Positions 42,589-51,663 of a stretch of 64,000 bases of DNA are shown here, in pieces (within the stretch, counting starts at the first letter, position 1; every line of letters starts with the position of its first letter). Location of the stretch: positions 343,783 to 407,782 of the forward strand of contig NZ_JAMSLR010000002.1 in assembly GCF_023806485.1 (NCBI RefSeq). Reading direction: 5' to 3'. The translations under genes and the position numbers were made by a program. Origin of the DNA: Thermalbibacter longus (GTDB taxonomy: Bacteria > Chloroflexota > Chloroflexia > Thermomicrobiales > Thermomicrobiaceae). Below the pieces are notes generated by a model, which was not told the DNA's origin, did not search any database, and was given only the letters and a program-made list of their open reading frames with translations.

Positions 42589-45447
42589 GTGCAGCGATCT
42601 GCCTCTGTTTTGACTCCTCAAGAGTTCATCGCCAAGTGGTCCGACGTTACGCTCAAGGAGACGGCGGCCTACCAGGAGCACTTCATCGACCTCTGCCGGA
42701 TGCTCGGCCAGCCGACCCCGGCCGAGGCCGACGCCCACGGCGCCTGGTTCACCTTCCAGAAGGGCGCGACCAAGACGACCGGCGACCCGGGCTTCGCCGA
42801 TGTCTGGATGCGCGGCCACTTCGCCTGGGAGTACAAGGGCAAGCACAAGGACCTGAACGCTGCCTACCAGCAGCTCCTCCAGTACCGTGAGGCGCTGGAG
42901 AACCCGCCGCTGCTGGTCGTCTCCGACTTCGAGCGCTTCGAGATCCACACCAATTTCACGAACACGCCGAAGCAGGTCTACCGCTTCACGCTGGCCGAGC
43001 TGGATCGAGCGGAGAACCTGGCCATCCTGCGGGCGCTCTTCACCGAGCCCGAGCGCCTGCGGCCTGCCCGGACGGTCGAATCGGTCACCGAGGAGGCCGC
43101 CGAGCGTTTCGCCCGGCTGGCGCTGGCGCTCCAGGACCGCGGCGTCGAGTCCCACCAGGCCGCCCACTTCCTGGTGCAGGTGCTGTTCTGCCTCTTCGCC
43201 GAGGACGTTGGCCTGCTCCCCAACAAGGTCTTCAGTCGCCTGCTCGAGTTCGCCAGGCGGCGCCCCGACCTGTTCGCGCCGAAGGTCGAGGAGCTGTTCG
43301 CGGCGATGCGCGACGGCGGGGTCGTCGGCTTCGAGGAGATCCCGCGCTTCGACGGCGGGCTGTTCGCCGAGATCGCGGTCGTGCCGCTGACGCCTGAGGA
43401 GATCGCCACACTGGCCGAGGCGGCCCAGCTCGACTGGGCCAGCATCGAGCCGGCGATCATCGGCACGCTGTTCGAGCGCTCGCTCGACCCGGCCCGCCGG
43501 GCCCAGCTCGGCGCGCACTATACCGGCCGGGCCGACATCGAGCGGGTGGTGGAGCCGGTGGTGATGACGCCGCTACGGCGGCGCTGGGCCGAGGTGCGAG
43601 CCCGGGCCGAGCAGATCGCCGCCGCCCGCCGGGCCGCACAGGAGCGGGGCGATTACCGCGCCCGGCGGCGACGGGAAGAGGAGCTGGCCAAGCTGCTCTT
43701 CGGCTTCCAGGAGGAGCTGGCCGCGGTGCGCATCCTCGACCCAGCCTGCGGCAGCGGCAACTTCCTCTACGTGGCGCTGGCCAAGCTGAAGGACCTGGAG
43801 AAGGAGGTAGTGGCCTTCGGCGCGGCCAACGGGCTCTCCCAGATGCTCCCCCGCGTCGTGCCGACCCAGCTCTACGGGCTGGAGATCAACGCCTACGCCC
43901 GCGAGCTGACCCAGGCGATCGTCTGGATCGGCTACCTGCAGTGGATGACTGCCAACGGCTTCCAGGTGACCCGCGACCCGGTACTCGCGCCGATGGAGAC
44001 GATCCGGCTCCAGGACGCGCTGCTCGACCGCACTGACCCAGCAGGGCCGCGCGAGGCCGAGTGGCCCCGGGCCGACTTCATCATCGGCAACCCGCCGTTC
44101 CTGGGCGGCAAGCGCCTGCGGACGGAGCTGGGCGACGCCTACGTGGACGACCTCTTCGCCGTCTACGCTGGCCGGGTACCGCGCGAGGCCGACCTCTGCT
44201 GCTACTTCTTCGAGAAGGCGCGGGCCGAGATCGCCGCTGGGCGGGCGAAGCGCGCCGGGCTCCTGGCGACCAACTCGATCCGCGGCGGCGCCAACCGCCG
44301 GGTGCTGGAGCGGATCAAGCAGAGCGGCGACATCTTCATGGCCTGGGACGACGAGCCGTGGGTGCTCGACGGCGCCGCCGTGCGCATCTCGATCGTCGGC
44401 TTCGACGACGGCAGCGAGCAGGAGCGGGCGCTCGACGGGCTGCCGGTGGCGACCATCAACGCCGACCTGACGGCCTCGATCGACATCACCAAAGCCCGGC
44501 GCTTGCCCGAGAACGCCGGCATCGCCTTCATGGGCGACACCAAGGGCGGCCCGTTCGACATCCCTGGGGACCTGGCCCGGAAGATGCTGGCTGCGCCGCT
44601 CAACCCCAACGGCCGGTCGAACAGCGACGTGGTGCGGCCCTGGGTCAACGGGCTGGACGTGGTGCGCCGCCCGCGGGACATGTGGATCATCGACTTCGGG
44701 GTGGACATGCCGCTGGAGCAGGCCGCGCTCTACGAGCTGCCGTTCGAGCACGTCGAGCGGCACGTCCTGCCCGTGCGGCAGAAGAACAACCGCCAGAGTT
44801 ACCGGGAGCGGTGGTGGCTGCACGTCGAGCCGCGCCCAGGGATGCGCCAGGCCCTGGCCGGACTGTCCCGCTTCATCGGTACCGCTCGGGTCGCCACGCA
44901 CCGCATCTTCGTCTGGCTCGACAGTCGCACCCTCCCGGATAGCCAGATCATCGTCTTCGCCCGGGAGGACGACTACTTCTTCGGCGTGCTCCACTCGCGG
45001 GCGCACGAGGTCTGGGCGCTGCGGATGGGTACGTGGCTCGGCGCCGGCAACGACCCGCGCTACACCCCGACGACCACCTTCGAGACCTTCCCTTTCCCCT
45101 GGCCGCCGGGCCAGGAGCCGGTCGATGACCCGCGCGTCGAGGCCATTGCCGCGGCGGCGCGCGAGCTGCACTGCCTGCGCGAGCGCTGGCTGAACCCCGA
45201 GGGGGCGAGCGAGGCTGAACTGAAGCGCCGCACGCTGACCACCCTCTACAACCAGCGGCCCGCCTGGCTGGTGCAGGCGCACGCCCGGCTCGACCGCGCC
45301 GTCTGGGCCGCCTATGGCTGGGATGACCCCGACCCGGCCACCGTGGACGCGGAGACCATCCTCGCTCGCCTCCTCGCCCTCAACCTCGCGCGGGCGGGGG
45401 CTACAGCAGGCACGAGCGAGTCTGCCAGAGTGCCGCCCACACGCTAG
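42589..45447 (+). CDS. MmeI-type (type IIL) restriction-modification enzyme
   Basis: A 952-residue single-chain nuclease-methyltransferase. The N-terminal PD-(D/E)xK motif is D71-(9 residues)-E81-Y-K83, matching in spacing and position MmeI (D70, E80, K82). A helical linker follows, then the gamma-class adenine methyltransferase: LDPACGSGNF (~383) and motif IV IIGNPPFLGG (~501). The end is the target-recognition and C-terminal region (GTWLGAGNDPRYTPTTTFETF; YNQRPAWL). Such enzymes methylate one strand of their site and cut about 20 bases away when it is unmethylated. GTG 42589 has AGGAG upstream; upstream in-frame DNA is repeat sequence. It starts a three-gene accessory operon. Confidence 0.88.
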   Translation: MQRSASVLTPQEFIAKWSDVTLKETAAYQEHFIDLCRMLGQPTPAEADAHGAWFTFQKGATKTTGDPGFADVWMRGHFAWEYKGKHKDLNAAYQQLLQYREALENPPLLVVSDFERFEIHTNFTNTPKQVYRFTLAELDRAENLAILRALFTEPERLRPARTVESVTEEAAERFARLALALQDRGVESHQAAHFLVQVLFCLFAEDVGLLPNKVFSRLLEFARRRPDLFAPKVEELFAAMRDGGVVGFEEIPRFDGGLFAEIAVVPLTPEEIATLAEAAQLDWASIEPAIIGTLFERSLDPARRAQLGAHYTGRADIERVVEPVVMTPLRRRWAEVRARAEQIAAARRAAQERGDYRARRRREEELAKLLFGFQEELAAVRILDPACGSGNFLYVALAKLKDLEKEVVAFGAANGLSQMLPRVVPTQLYGLEINAYARELTQAIVWIGYLQWMTANGFQVTRDPVLAPMETIRLQDALLDRTDPAGPREAEWPRADFIIGNPPFLGGKRLRTELGDAYVDDLFAVYAGRVPREADLCCYFFEKARAEIAAGRAKRAGLLATNSIRGGANRRVLERIKQSGDIFMAWDDEPWVLDGAAVRISIVGFDDGSEQERALDGLPVATINADLTASIDITKARRLPENAGIAFMGDTKGGPFDIPGDLARKMLAAPLNPNGRSNSDVVRPWVNGLDVVRRPRDMWIIDFGVDMPLEQAALYELPFEHVERHVLPVRQKNNRQSYRERWWLHVEPRPGMRQALAGLSRFIGTARVATHRIFVWLDSRTLPDSQIIVFAREDDYFFGVLHSRAHEVWALRMGTWLGAGNDPRYTPTTTFETFPFPWPPGQEPVDDPRVEAIAAAARELHCLRERWLNPEGASEAELKRRTLTTLYNQRPAWLVQAHARLDRAVWAAYGWDDPDPATVDAETILARLLALNLARAGATAGTSESARVPPTR

Positions 45448-45462
45448 GAGGCATCGACCGCT

Positions 45463-46419
45463 ATGGCGATCTACGAGGTCACGGTGCCATTCGAGCGGAT
45501 CGTGATCACGACGATGCATTCCGCTCAGTGGTCGCACCTACCGGATTCCTTCAAGGTGGGTGAGATTCTGTGCGACTACGACCCCGCGCGCAAGATCGGC
45601 TCGGCCAAGTTGGAGGTCGAAGCGAGCGATCCGACTGAGGCAAAGGAGAAGGCGGAGCGCAAGGTACGCCTCGCGTTCGGCGCCTTCGCTCTTGAGGGGC
45701 ATGCGTTTCGGGTCGTATACGGCCCTGGCTTTCAGGCTGAAGAGAGAGCTAGCGAACCTCCGCCCATCGCAGAGCCCGACTCTTTGGATACGGGGAATGA
45801 GAATTGCCGCACAGTGGCTCTTGGTGATCATGGCATCATAGAGGGTGCGGAGCAGATTTGGGTTGAGAAGAGAGTCGAGTCAGTCGACTTTGCGAATCAG
45901 GTGGTTTCGCGATACGAGACGTTACCCGATCATCGGCTAAAGCGCGCGATCGAGTTGAACTACATCGCCACTGTCACGCCCGAGGAGTGGGCTGCGTTCC
46001 TCATCCGATACGCAGCGCTGGAGCTAATTGTCGAGTACCTGGCCGGATCCGATAGTTCTCTGATCGAAGCGCGCCTTCAGAATGAATCACAAAGGGATTC
46101 GTTGCTGCAGGAAGTTCGCAACATGTTCTCCCGTTATGGCTTTACAGACGAAGAAATCCGGAGGCTTGAGGGTAGATTGCGCGAAACGCAGCAGAGATCG
46201 CGCCGTCAGCGCTTTGTCCATGCATTGCAGACCGTGGGTGTCACGGCCGATCTCGGGGAGATCGACACCGTGATCCGGGTGCGCAATGCAATCGCGCATC
46301 AGGGAAGAACGCCGGAGACCAAAGACGAGGACCTCGCCTTCGCGCGAGCCAGGGAGTGGGTGCAGGCGGCCTTATTCAGGCTTCTCTCCGAGAATACTTC
46401 GTCAATCCCACAACGGTAA
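45463..46419 (+). CDS. HEPN-domain protein
   Basis: A 318-residue protein 15 bases after the R-M gene and preceded by AGGAGG. Residues 1-90 are a beta-rich domain of unknown type (IYEVTVPFERIVITTMHSA); the C-terminal half is helical with R274-N-A-I-A-H279, the Rx4H RNase motif of HEPN domains, embedded in VIRVRNAIAHQGRTPE. HEPN proteins are frequent RNA-cutting toxins in abortive defence, but many HEPN-like proteins are only scaffold or of unknown role. Base composition is lower in GC than in the upstream gene, suggesting a separate origin. No partner antitoxin (MNT nucleotidyltransferase) lies next to it. Confidence 0.7.
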   Translation: MAIYEVTVPFERIVITTMHSAQWSHLPDSFKVGEILCDYDPARKIGSAKLEVEASDPTEAKEKAERKVRLAFGAFALEGHAFRVVYGPGFQAEERASEPPPIAEPDSLDTGNENCRTVALGDHGIIEGAEQIWVEKRVESVDFANQVVSRYETLPDHRLKRAIELNYIATVTPEEWAAFLIRYAALELIVEYLAGSDSSLIEARLQNESQRDSLLQEVRNMFSRYGFTDEEIRRLEGRLRETQQRSRRQRFVHALQTVGVTADLGEIDTVIRVRNAIAHQGRTPETKDEDLAFARAREWVQAALFRLLSENTSSIPQR

Positions 46420-46600
46420 GCCGGCCCTTCTCCTCGCGTGGCAGACCAACGGCTCACCGATCCGTGCTCGCGAATGCATTAGCCGCGTGTCTTACCGTGG
46501 AAGAGTTTCAACTATCGCTCAGAGAGTCTGTTCTCGTTCTGGCATTGACGAAGACGCGGACGCGCCGGGAGCACTGACCGCGCATTGAAAGGCAGCCCGC

Positions 46601-47488
46601 ATGGCGACGAACAAGCTCACTCCCTGGAAGCCACTCGCGATCGAGCACGGCGATAGCCGTTACCCCTCACGCCTAGCGAAGGAGGGAAAGCTCAGAGGCA
46701 AGCGCGGTCGGGTGATCACCCTCTACGCCTGGGAGGGGACGAATCTCGAGCTCCTGAACGCTGAGGCGACGATCGCGATCGTCGGATCCCGCTCCGCTCC
46801 GCCGGACTTCCTCGCGTATGCCCGGCAGGCGGGAGCCTATTTCGCTCGCCATGGGCTGGTGGTGGTCACTGGAGGGGCGCGCGGCGTCGACCTCGAAGCG
46901 ATGAACGGAGCGCTGGAGTCCGGAGGGCAAGCAATCGTCGTCCGCCCGATGGGCTTGGAGAGCGCCGAAGCCATCCGATTCGCCAAGCGCTATGAACCGT
47001 ACCTCGCAGCGGGAAAGCTGCTCGTGCTTTCGGAAATGCCTCCCCACCAGCGCTGGCATGCCCGCGCGGCGATGGCGCGGAACCGGCTCGTCGTGGGGTT
47101 GGCCGATGCCGTGCTCGTGGTCCACACTAAGCTGAAGTACGTGCCGCGAGAGACGAGCAATCGCCGACTCGCGCGCGTTTCGAACGGGAACCAGGAACAG
47201 GCGAGCCTGCGCCTCAGCGGGACATGGAACGCAGCAGAGCAGGCACGCAAGCTGGGGCGCCCACTCTGGGTGCTCGACGGAGCCGTCGAAGGGAATCGAG
47301 CGCTTCTCTCAGATCCAGAGCTCGGAGCGCGTCGTGTCGATCGACCAGGAAGCGACTTCGGTTTTGAGGTCGTCCTGGCCGAGTCGTTCAGCGACGGGCG
47401 CCGGCTGCCTCCGCGCTCGTCTCCCGGCGAGCCCGAGCCACCGGGGCGGGATGCCGTCCAGCAGGCCGAGCTGCCCTTGGCGGAATAG
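46601..47488 (+). CDS. DprA/Smf-like (SLOG superfamily) protein
   Basis: A 295-residue protein with the Rossmann-like fold of DprA: ATIAIVGSRSAPPDFLAYA, VVVTGGARGVDLEAMNGAL, LVLSEMPPHQRW then MARNRLVVGLADAVLVVH, and a final TWNAAEQARKLGRPLWVL. It lacks the SAM-like N-domain and winged-helix C-domain of housekeeping DprA. Such stand-alone DprA-like proteins occur in defence islands and may sense a nucleotide or handle single-stranded DNA. About 180 bases separate it from the HEPN gene; within that gap a short frame (46461-46577) looks like a gene remnant. Confidence 0.75.
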   Translation: MATNKLTPWKPLAIEHGDSRYPSRLAKEGKLRGKRGRVITLYAWEGTNLELLNAEATIAIVGSRSAPPDFLAYARQAGAYFARHGLVVVTGGARGVDLEAMNGALESGGQAIVVRPMGLESAEAIRFAKRYEPYLAAGKLLVLSEMPPHQRWHARAAMARNRLVVGLADAVLVVHTKLKYVPRETSNRRLARVSNGNQEQASLRLSGTWNAAEQARKLGRPLWVLDGAVEGNRALLSDPELGARRVDRPGSDFGFEVVLAESFSDGRRLPPRSSPGEPEPPGRDAVQQAELPLAE

Positions 47489-47616
47489 GGAGTTCCACGG
47501 ACTTCGAGCCCGGTTTCATCGCGGCCGAAGACGCTGCCGGCTTACAGGAGGGACGCCGCGGCGGCTTTCGGGTAGCCTTAGCTCCAGGCGCGGAGCCAGC
47601 CCGGAGGACGACCACC

Positions 47617-48465
47617 ATGCGCGAGATCCACGTCGACGAGATCGCCGCGGCGGTGCGAGACCTCTGTCTCGAGGCTAACTACGTGCTAGGCGAGGACGTC
47701 CGCCGCGCCTTCGCCCTGGCCCGCGAGCGCGAGGTCTCCCCCCTCGGCCGCCAGGTGCTCGAGCAGCTCCTGGAGAACATCGCCATCGCCGAGAGCGACC
47801 GCGTGCCGATGTGCCAGGACACCGGCACCGTCGTCGTCTTCGCCGACGTGGGCCAGGACGTCCACATCGTCGGCGGCGCCTTCGAGGAGGCGATCGACCG
47901 CGGGGTGCGCGAAGCCTACAACGTCGGCTACCTGCGCAAGTCGATGGTCGAGCGGCCCTTCACCGCCCGGCGCAACACCCGCGACAACACTCCGGCGGTC
48001 GTCCATACCCGGCTGGTGCCGGGCGACCGCCTCCGGCTGGCGCTGCTGGCCAAGGGCGGCGGGGCCGAGAACATGAGCCGGCTGGCCATGCTGACGCCGG
48101 CCGACGGCCGCGAGGGGATCAAGCGCTTCGTGCTGGAGACGGTGAAGCTGGCGGGGCCCAACGCCTGCCCGCCGGTCATCGTCGGCGTCGGCATCGGCGG
48201 CACCTTCGACTCGGTGGGCCGGCTGGCCAAGCGGGCGCTGCTGCGGGAGATCGGCAGCGTGAACCCCGACCCCGAGGCGGCCGAGCTGGAGGCCGAGCTG
48301 CTGGAGGCGATCAACCGGCTGGGGATCGGCCCGCAGGGGTTCGGCGGGCGGGTCACCGCGCTGGCGGTGCACGTCGAAACGTTCCCCTGCCACATCGCCA
48401 GCCTGCCGGTGGCGGTCAACCTCCAGTGCGGCCCGGCCGCCCGCCACCGCGTGGTCGAGCTGTAG
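47617..48465 (+). CDS. Class I fumarate hydratase, alpha subunit
   Basis: A 282-residue N-terminal subunit of the two-subunit iron-sulfur fumarase/L-tartrate dehydratase family. Motifs: MCQDTGTVVVFADVG (first Fe-S Cys), YLRKSMVERPFTARRNT, GGAENMSRLAML, ACPPVIVGVGIGGTFDS (second Cys) and CHIASLPVAVNLQCGPAARH (third). GGAGG precedes the ATG. The beta subunit, usually directly downstream, is not there: low-GC accessory DNA begins 16 bases after the stop. It should be elsewhere, or the enzyme is incomplete here. Confidence 0.9.
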   Translation: MREIHVDEIAAAVRDLCLEANYVLGEDVRRAFALAREREVSPLGRQVLEQLLENIAIAESDRVPMCQDTGTVVVFADVGQDVHIVGGAFEEAIDRGVREAYNVGYLRKSMVERPFTARRNTRDNTPAVVHTRLVPGDRLRLALLAKGGGAENMSRLAMLTPADGREGIKRFVLETVKLAGPNACPPVIVGVGIGGTFDSVGRLAKRALLREIGSVNPDPEAAELEAELLEAINRLGIGPQGFGGRVTALAVHVETFPCHIASLPVAVNLQCGPAARHRVVEL

Positions 48466-48481
48466 GCGAGGCTTTGCAGTT

Positions 48482-49729
48482 CTAAGTGCGTACAAATGTG
48501 AGTACCGACTCAGTTCTCATGCGCTTGCGGAGTCCACCGATCTTTGTAGCTTCTGGCGGCGGCAGGTAGCGCCGGTTAGGCGGGAGTTCGCGCTCGAATT
48601 CATCAACGAGTCGCAATCCAGCACGTTCGGCGGCTGCTATAAGCAGTGACGCATTCTTCACGAATATACCCCGAAGGCAAGAGTTGCCGATCACAAGAAC
48701 GGCCTTACCGCCCGGCCGCAGGACCCGGTACGCTTCTGATACCAAATCGTACAGGTCAAGCGCATAGCGTTGAATCATACGGTGCTCTCGCCGGGGAAGC
48801 CGAGAAATTCCATGCAGTGAACTAATGAGCTCGTTAGCCAGTTGAACGTCAGCACTCGGTTCAGGCGCTCGCTCGGCACCGATCGCTACTGCGCGAATCC
48901 TGCGAAGATCTGCAAGTCGATAACCCAGCCAAACAAGACTTAGACGGTGTCCCCTCAAGTAATCGATCGCGTTGAGATATGGTGGAGAAGTAATAACGGC
49001 ATCAATCGACTGCGCTGCTACAGCCTCAAGCTTCCGAGCGTCGCCGAAGCGAACGGTGACTCTACCTGGCGGCGGTTGTTTCTCCAACTGTAGGGCCAAG
49101 CGTATTGCCGATCGGAGAAACGCGTCAGTAACCGGGAAGTCGCTGTGTACAGCCACTCGATGTGGCCTACTGTGCGACACATCTCGGCCTAGCGAGGCTC
49201 CTTTGTCCTTGGTTACAATGATTCGACTGAGAACGACTCGTAGGGCATCTCCGAGGGGGCCATCAATAGTTGCGATTTCGCTGCTCAGTATCCGCAGCTG
49301 CAGCTGTTGTTCTCTCGCGAACCAGTAATCGACAAACCGCCTAGTCTCATCATCGTCATCGATCCACGGTAGACTGACTTTGCGGCCCGCGCAGTCTTGA
49401 GCCGCCCGAGCAAGCTCAACCGCAGTCTCCCGCAGGCATCGCGTATCGATGGGAGTAGTCCACACTCTCGCCATGATGACGGCCAAGGGATCCAGATCGA
49501 ATCCAAGTGCCTCGTGACCATATTCGGCCGCCACGCGGAGTACTGTTCCAGATCCAGCCATCGGATCTAATACAATTGAACCAGTAGGAAGTGCACCACA
49601 TTCCCGGAGGGCTAACTCTGGAGCCATTCTCGCAGGAAAGGGATGGATTGGGCGAATTGTGGCTTTGATGTAGTCATGATTTCTAATGCGAGCCGTCCCA
49701 GGCTTCTCGATACTGTCACTCCCGACCAT
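48482..49729 (-). CDS. DNA methyltransferase (N4-cytosine/N6-adenine class)
   Basis: A 415-residue SAM-dependent methyltransferase. HPFPARMAPELALRECG, then the SAM motif I LDPMAGSGTVLRVA, the catalytic motif IV VITSPPYLNAIDYLRGHRLS, and PGGKAVLVIGNSCL. The SPPY tetrad is the exocyclic-amino type. It lies divergent from, and shares a 140-base promoter region with, the NurA/HerA operon; the whole stretch is lower in GC (about 50-55% by eye) than the flanking genes, a sign of transfer. Its recognition site is unknown. A role in marking self DNA against the HerA-NurA pair is an inference. Confidence 0.85.
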   Translation of the reverse strand: MVGSDSIEKPGTARIRNHDYIKATIRPIHPFPARMAPELALRECGALPTGSIVLDPMAGSGTVLRVAAEYGHEALGFDLDPLAVIMARVWTTPIDTRCLRETAVELARAAQDCAGRKVSLPWIDDDDETRRFVDYWFAREQQLQLRILSSEIATIDGPLGDALRVVLSRIIVTKDKGASLGRDVSHSRPHRVAVHSDFPVTDAFLRSAIRLALQLEKQPPPGRVTVRFGDARKLEAVAAQSIDAVITSPPYLNAIDYLRGHRLSLVWLGYRLADLRRIRAVAIGAERAPEPSADVQLANELISSLHGISRLPRREHRMIQRYALDLYDLVSEAYRVLRPGGKAVLVIGNSCLRGIFVKNASLLIAAAERAGLRLVDEFERELPPNRRYLPPPEATKIGGLRKRMRTESVLTFVRT

Positions 49730-49818
49730 CCCAACGCTCTCTCAACCTCTTGGAGCGACCAACCCACACCAAAACGTCGACTGGGAGACAATAAGCCAAC
49801 ATGCTCGCGATCTGAGGC

Positions 49819-49824
49819 TATAAT
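49819..49824 (+). promoter_or_regulatory. -10 box of the NurA-HerA operon
   Basis: Perfect TATAAT (in GGCTATAATATC) 46 bases before the GTG of the sigma-like gene. The 17-base-upstream region has no TTGACA-like hexamer. Confidence 0.5.
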
Positions 49825-49869
49825 ATCAGGTTAAGGTCGATAAGCATACGTTCCCGCTGAGGTGCTCGT

Positions 49870-50502
49870 GTGAGTGAACGCAGTGGTGCTCTCTCGCGTA
49901 GTGAGGAACTTGATCTCTATGCCAGATTGATCGAGGGCGATCCAACCGCTCCTTCAGACTTGGCCGTCACCTATCTGGATCGGCTAACCGAATGGCTGAT
50001 CCGTCACAACCCTGGAGTGGATCCCCATGACTGCGCCACCGCGGCCGAGGACGCAATCCTGGCACTCATCAAGAATCCGCGCAGCTACAAGTCAGAACGG
50101 CAGACACTCGAAGTCTACCTTCGAATCTCGGCACTCGGTGACCTAAGAAACCGGCTTCGATCCGAACAGCGTTATCGAGAACGGCGGGTTCCCCTGGACG
50201 TTGTCGAGCTTTCTCCGGACGCCCGGAAGTATCTATGGGACGTGGTAGGAGACCCTGCACTGATCGTCGAAAAGCTTGAGGATGTGGACCTAGCGACCAT
50301 CCGAGCTAATCTACAGGTAGCGCTCACTGAGGAAGAAAACCGGGTGCTTGAGCTAATGACACAGGGCGAGCGTCGGACGGAGGCCTATGCTGCTGTTCTT
50401 GGCATAACTCATCGCCCAGTGTCCGAGCAGCGACGTGTGGTCAAACGTGTGAAAGATCGCATCAAGAAGCGGCTTGAGCGGGCTGGGGGCTGGAGTGAGT
50501 GA
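49870..50502 (+). CDS. Sigma-70-family-like protein (ECF type)
   Basis: A 210-residue protein with the two-lobe arrangement of ECF sigma factors. The N-terminal half resembles region 2 (LYARLIEGDPTAPSDLAVTY, then CATAAEDAILALIKNPRSYK and YLRISALGDLRNRLRSEQRY). The C-terminal half resembles region 4 (LTEEENRVLELMTQGERRTE then VSEQRRVVKRVKDRIKKRL). No anti-sigma transmembrane partner is adjacent. It is the first gene of a five-gene overlapping operon, which suggests it turns on or senses a trigger for the NurA/HerA genes. GTG start with GAGGTG upstream. Confidence 0.65.
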   Translation: MSERSGALSRSEELDLYARLIEGDPTAPSDLAVTYLDRLTEWLIRHNPGVDPHDCATAAEDAILALIKNPRSYKSERQTLEVYLRISALGDLRNRLRSEQRYRERRVPLDVVELSPDARKYLWDVVGDPALIVEKLEDVDLATIRANLQVALTEEENRVLELMTQGERRTEAYAAVLGITHRPVSEQRRVVKRVKDRIKKRLERAGGWSE

Positions 50503-50866
50503 TCGGATTGACGCGCTAGCGCGGCGAGTCGTGAACGACCCGCATTTCTTGGCAAGCGTGCTCTGGGTGTACGCTCGGAGCGAAGGGGTTGACGACGAGG
50601 ACCTCGCGGGCATGCTCGGCTGCCCGGTTTCGACACTCGCTCCCCTCGCGCTTTGTCGCCGCCCTCGGCCAGAACCGCCATTCTTTCAGCAGGATGTAGA
50701 ACGGATCGCTCAACACTTCGGCATTCGGCCGGAGACCCTGGCCGAGATTGTTCGTCGCGCAGACGCGCTCGCGGCCTTACAGCGCGGTGCTGAAGGTGAC
50801 CGAGGCTTCCTCATGGCTGCCCGGGATGCCACCGAGGAAGTGAACCATGAGGAGAATCGGACATGA
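50495..50866 (+). CDS. Small HTH-like regulatory protein
   Basis: A 123-residue protein with two helix-turn-helix-like segments: DDEDLAGMLGCPVSTLAPLA near residue 35 and QDVERIAQHFGIRPETLAEI near residue 72. Its GTG start overlaps the sigma-like stop by eight bases, and its TGA overlaps the next ATG (ATGA), so all are translated together. In ICEBs1-type elements ImmA cleaves the neighbouring repressor ImmR; by analogy this protein could be the target of the adjacent ImmA/IrrE peptidase. That is an inference; no family was recognised. Confidence 0.6.
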   Translation: MSDRIDALARRVVNDPHFLASVLWVYARSEGVDDEDLAGMLGCPVSTLAPLALCRRPRPEPPFFQQDVERIAQHFGIRPETLAEIVRRADALAALQRGAEGDRGFLMAARDATEEVNHEENRT

Positions 50867-51663
50867 CAATGCCCCTATGGGTGACCGAGACAGCCGAACT
50901 GTTTTGGGCTACGGTTGGCGAGCGGGAGGACCCGCCGCGAGACCTCCGCGTCTCCATCGCCAAGGCCCTACCCCTAAGCATCGTTCTGCTGCCACGGCTA
51001 CGTGTAAGTACCATAGATGCGTGGTTACGACAGCGTGGCATTATGTGCTCAATTGCGGTTGAAGATCTATCACTGCGCGGATGTTTGATCGCGCGATACG
51101 GGCACGGCATTGTCTTTCTGGAAGGCCAGGATCCCGTTGATGAACAGCGTTTTTCACTTGCGCACGAGTTGGCTCATTTCTTGCGGCATTATTGGCTGCC
51201 CCGGCAGCATCTAGTGATGCAGCTAGGGCCAGCGGTGTTAGATGTTCTCGATGGTGATCGACTTCCTACTCATGAAGAGCGAGTACACGCCTTACTGGCT
51301 CGGGTAAGGGTGGGGTACTTCATCCACCTCATGAACCGGTCCCGTGATTCCTGGCCCGATCGAGCGACAACGACGGCTGCCGAGCTGGAGGCAGATCTGC
51401 TCGCATTTGAGCTGTTGGCCCCGTCTAGGGAGGTAATCCGGGCAATTTCGGACGTTTCTGATGGCGATCGGCGTTCAGTTGCAACCCACCACTTGAGGAC
51501 GAAATATGGCCTTCCTGACAAGGCTGCGGAACGATACGCTTGCATTCTCTGTCCCGGCCCTTCCGGAGGTCACTCGCTGCTTCACCGGCTAGGTCTCGCG
51601 CATGTCGAACTTTCGGCTTCCGGTGCGGAAGAGAAGATGCAAGCGACAGGTGGAGGTGAGTGA
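50863..51663 (+). CDS. ImmA/IrrE-family metallopeptidase
   Basis: A 266-residue zinc peptidase. The active-site helix FSLAHELAHFLRHYW contains H101-E-L-A-H105, and a downstream helix ELEADLLAFELLAP supplies the third metal ligand Glu, as in ImmA/IrrE. Known family members cleave repressors after DNA damage (ImmA on ImmR; IrrE/PprI on DdrO). The neighbouring HTH-like protein is a natural candidate substrate. The gene overlaps both neighbours by four bases. Confidence 0.85.
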   Translation: MTMPLWVTETAELFWATVGEREDPPRDLRVSIAKALPLSIVLLPRLRVSTIDAWLRQRGIMCSIAVEDLSLRGCLIARYGHGIVFLEGQDPVDEQRFSLAHELAHFLRHYWLPRQHLVMQLGPAVLDVLDGDRLPTHEERVHALLARVRVGYFIHLMNRSRDSWPDRATTTAAELEADLLAFELLAPSREVIRAISDVSDGDRRSVATHHLRTKYGLPDKAAERYACILCPGPSGGHSLLHRLGLAHVELSASGAEEKMQATGGGE

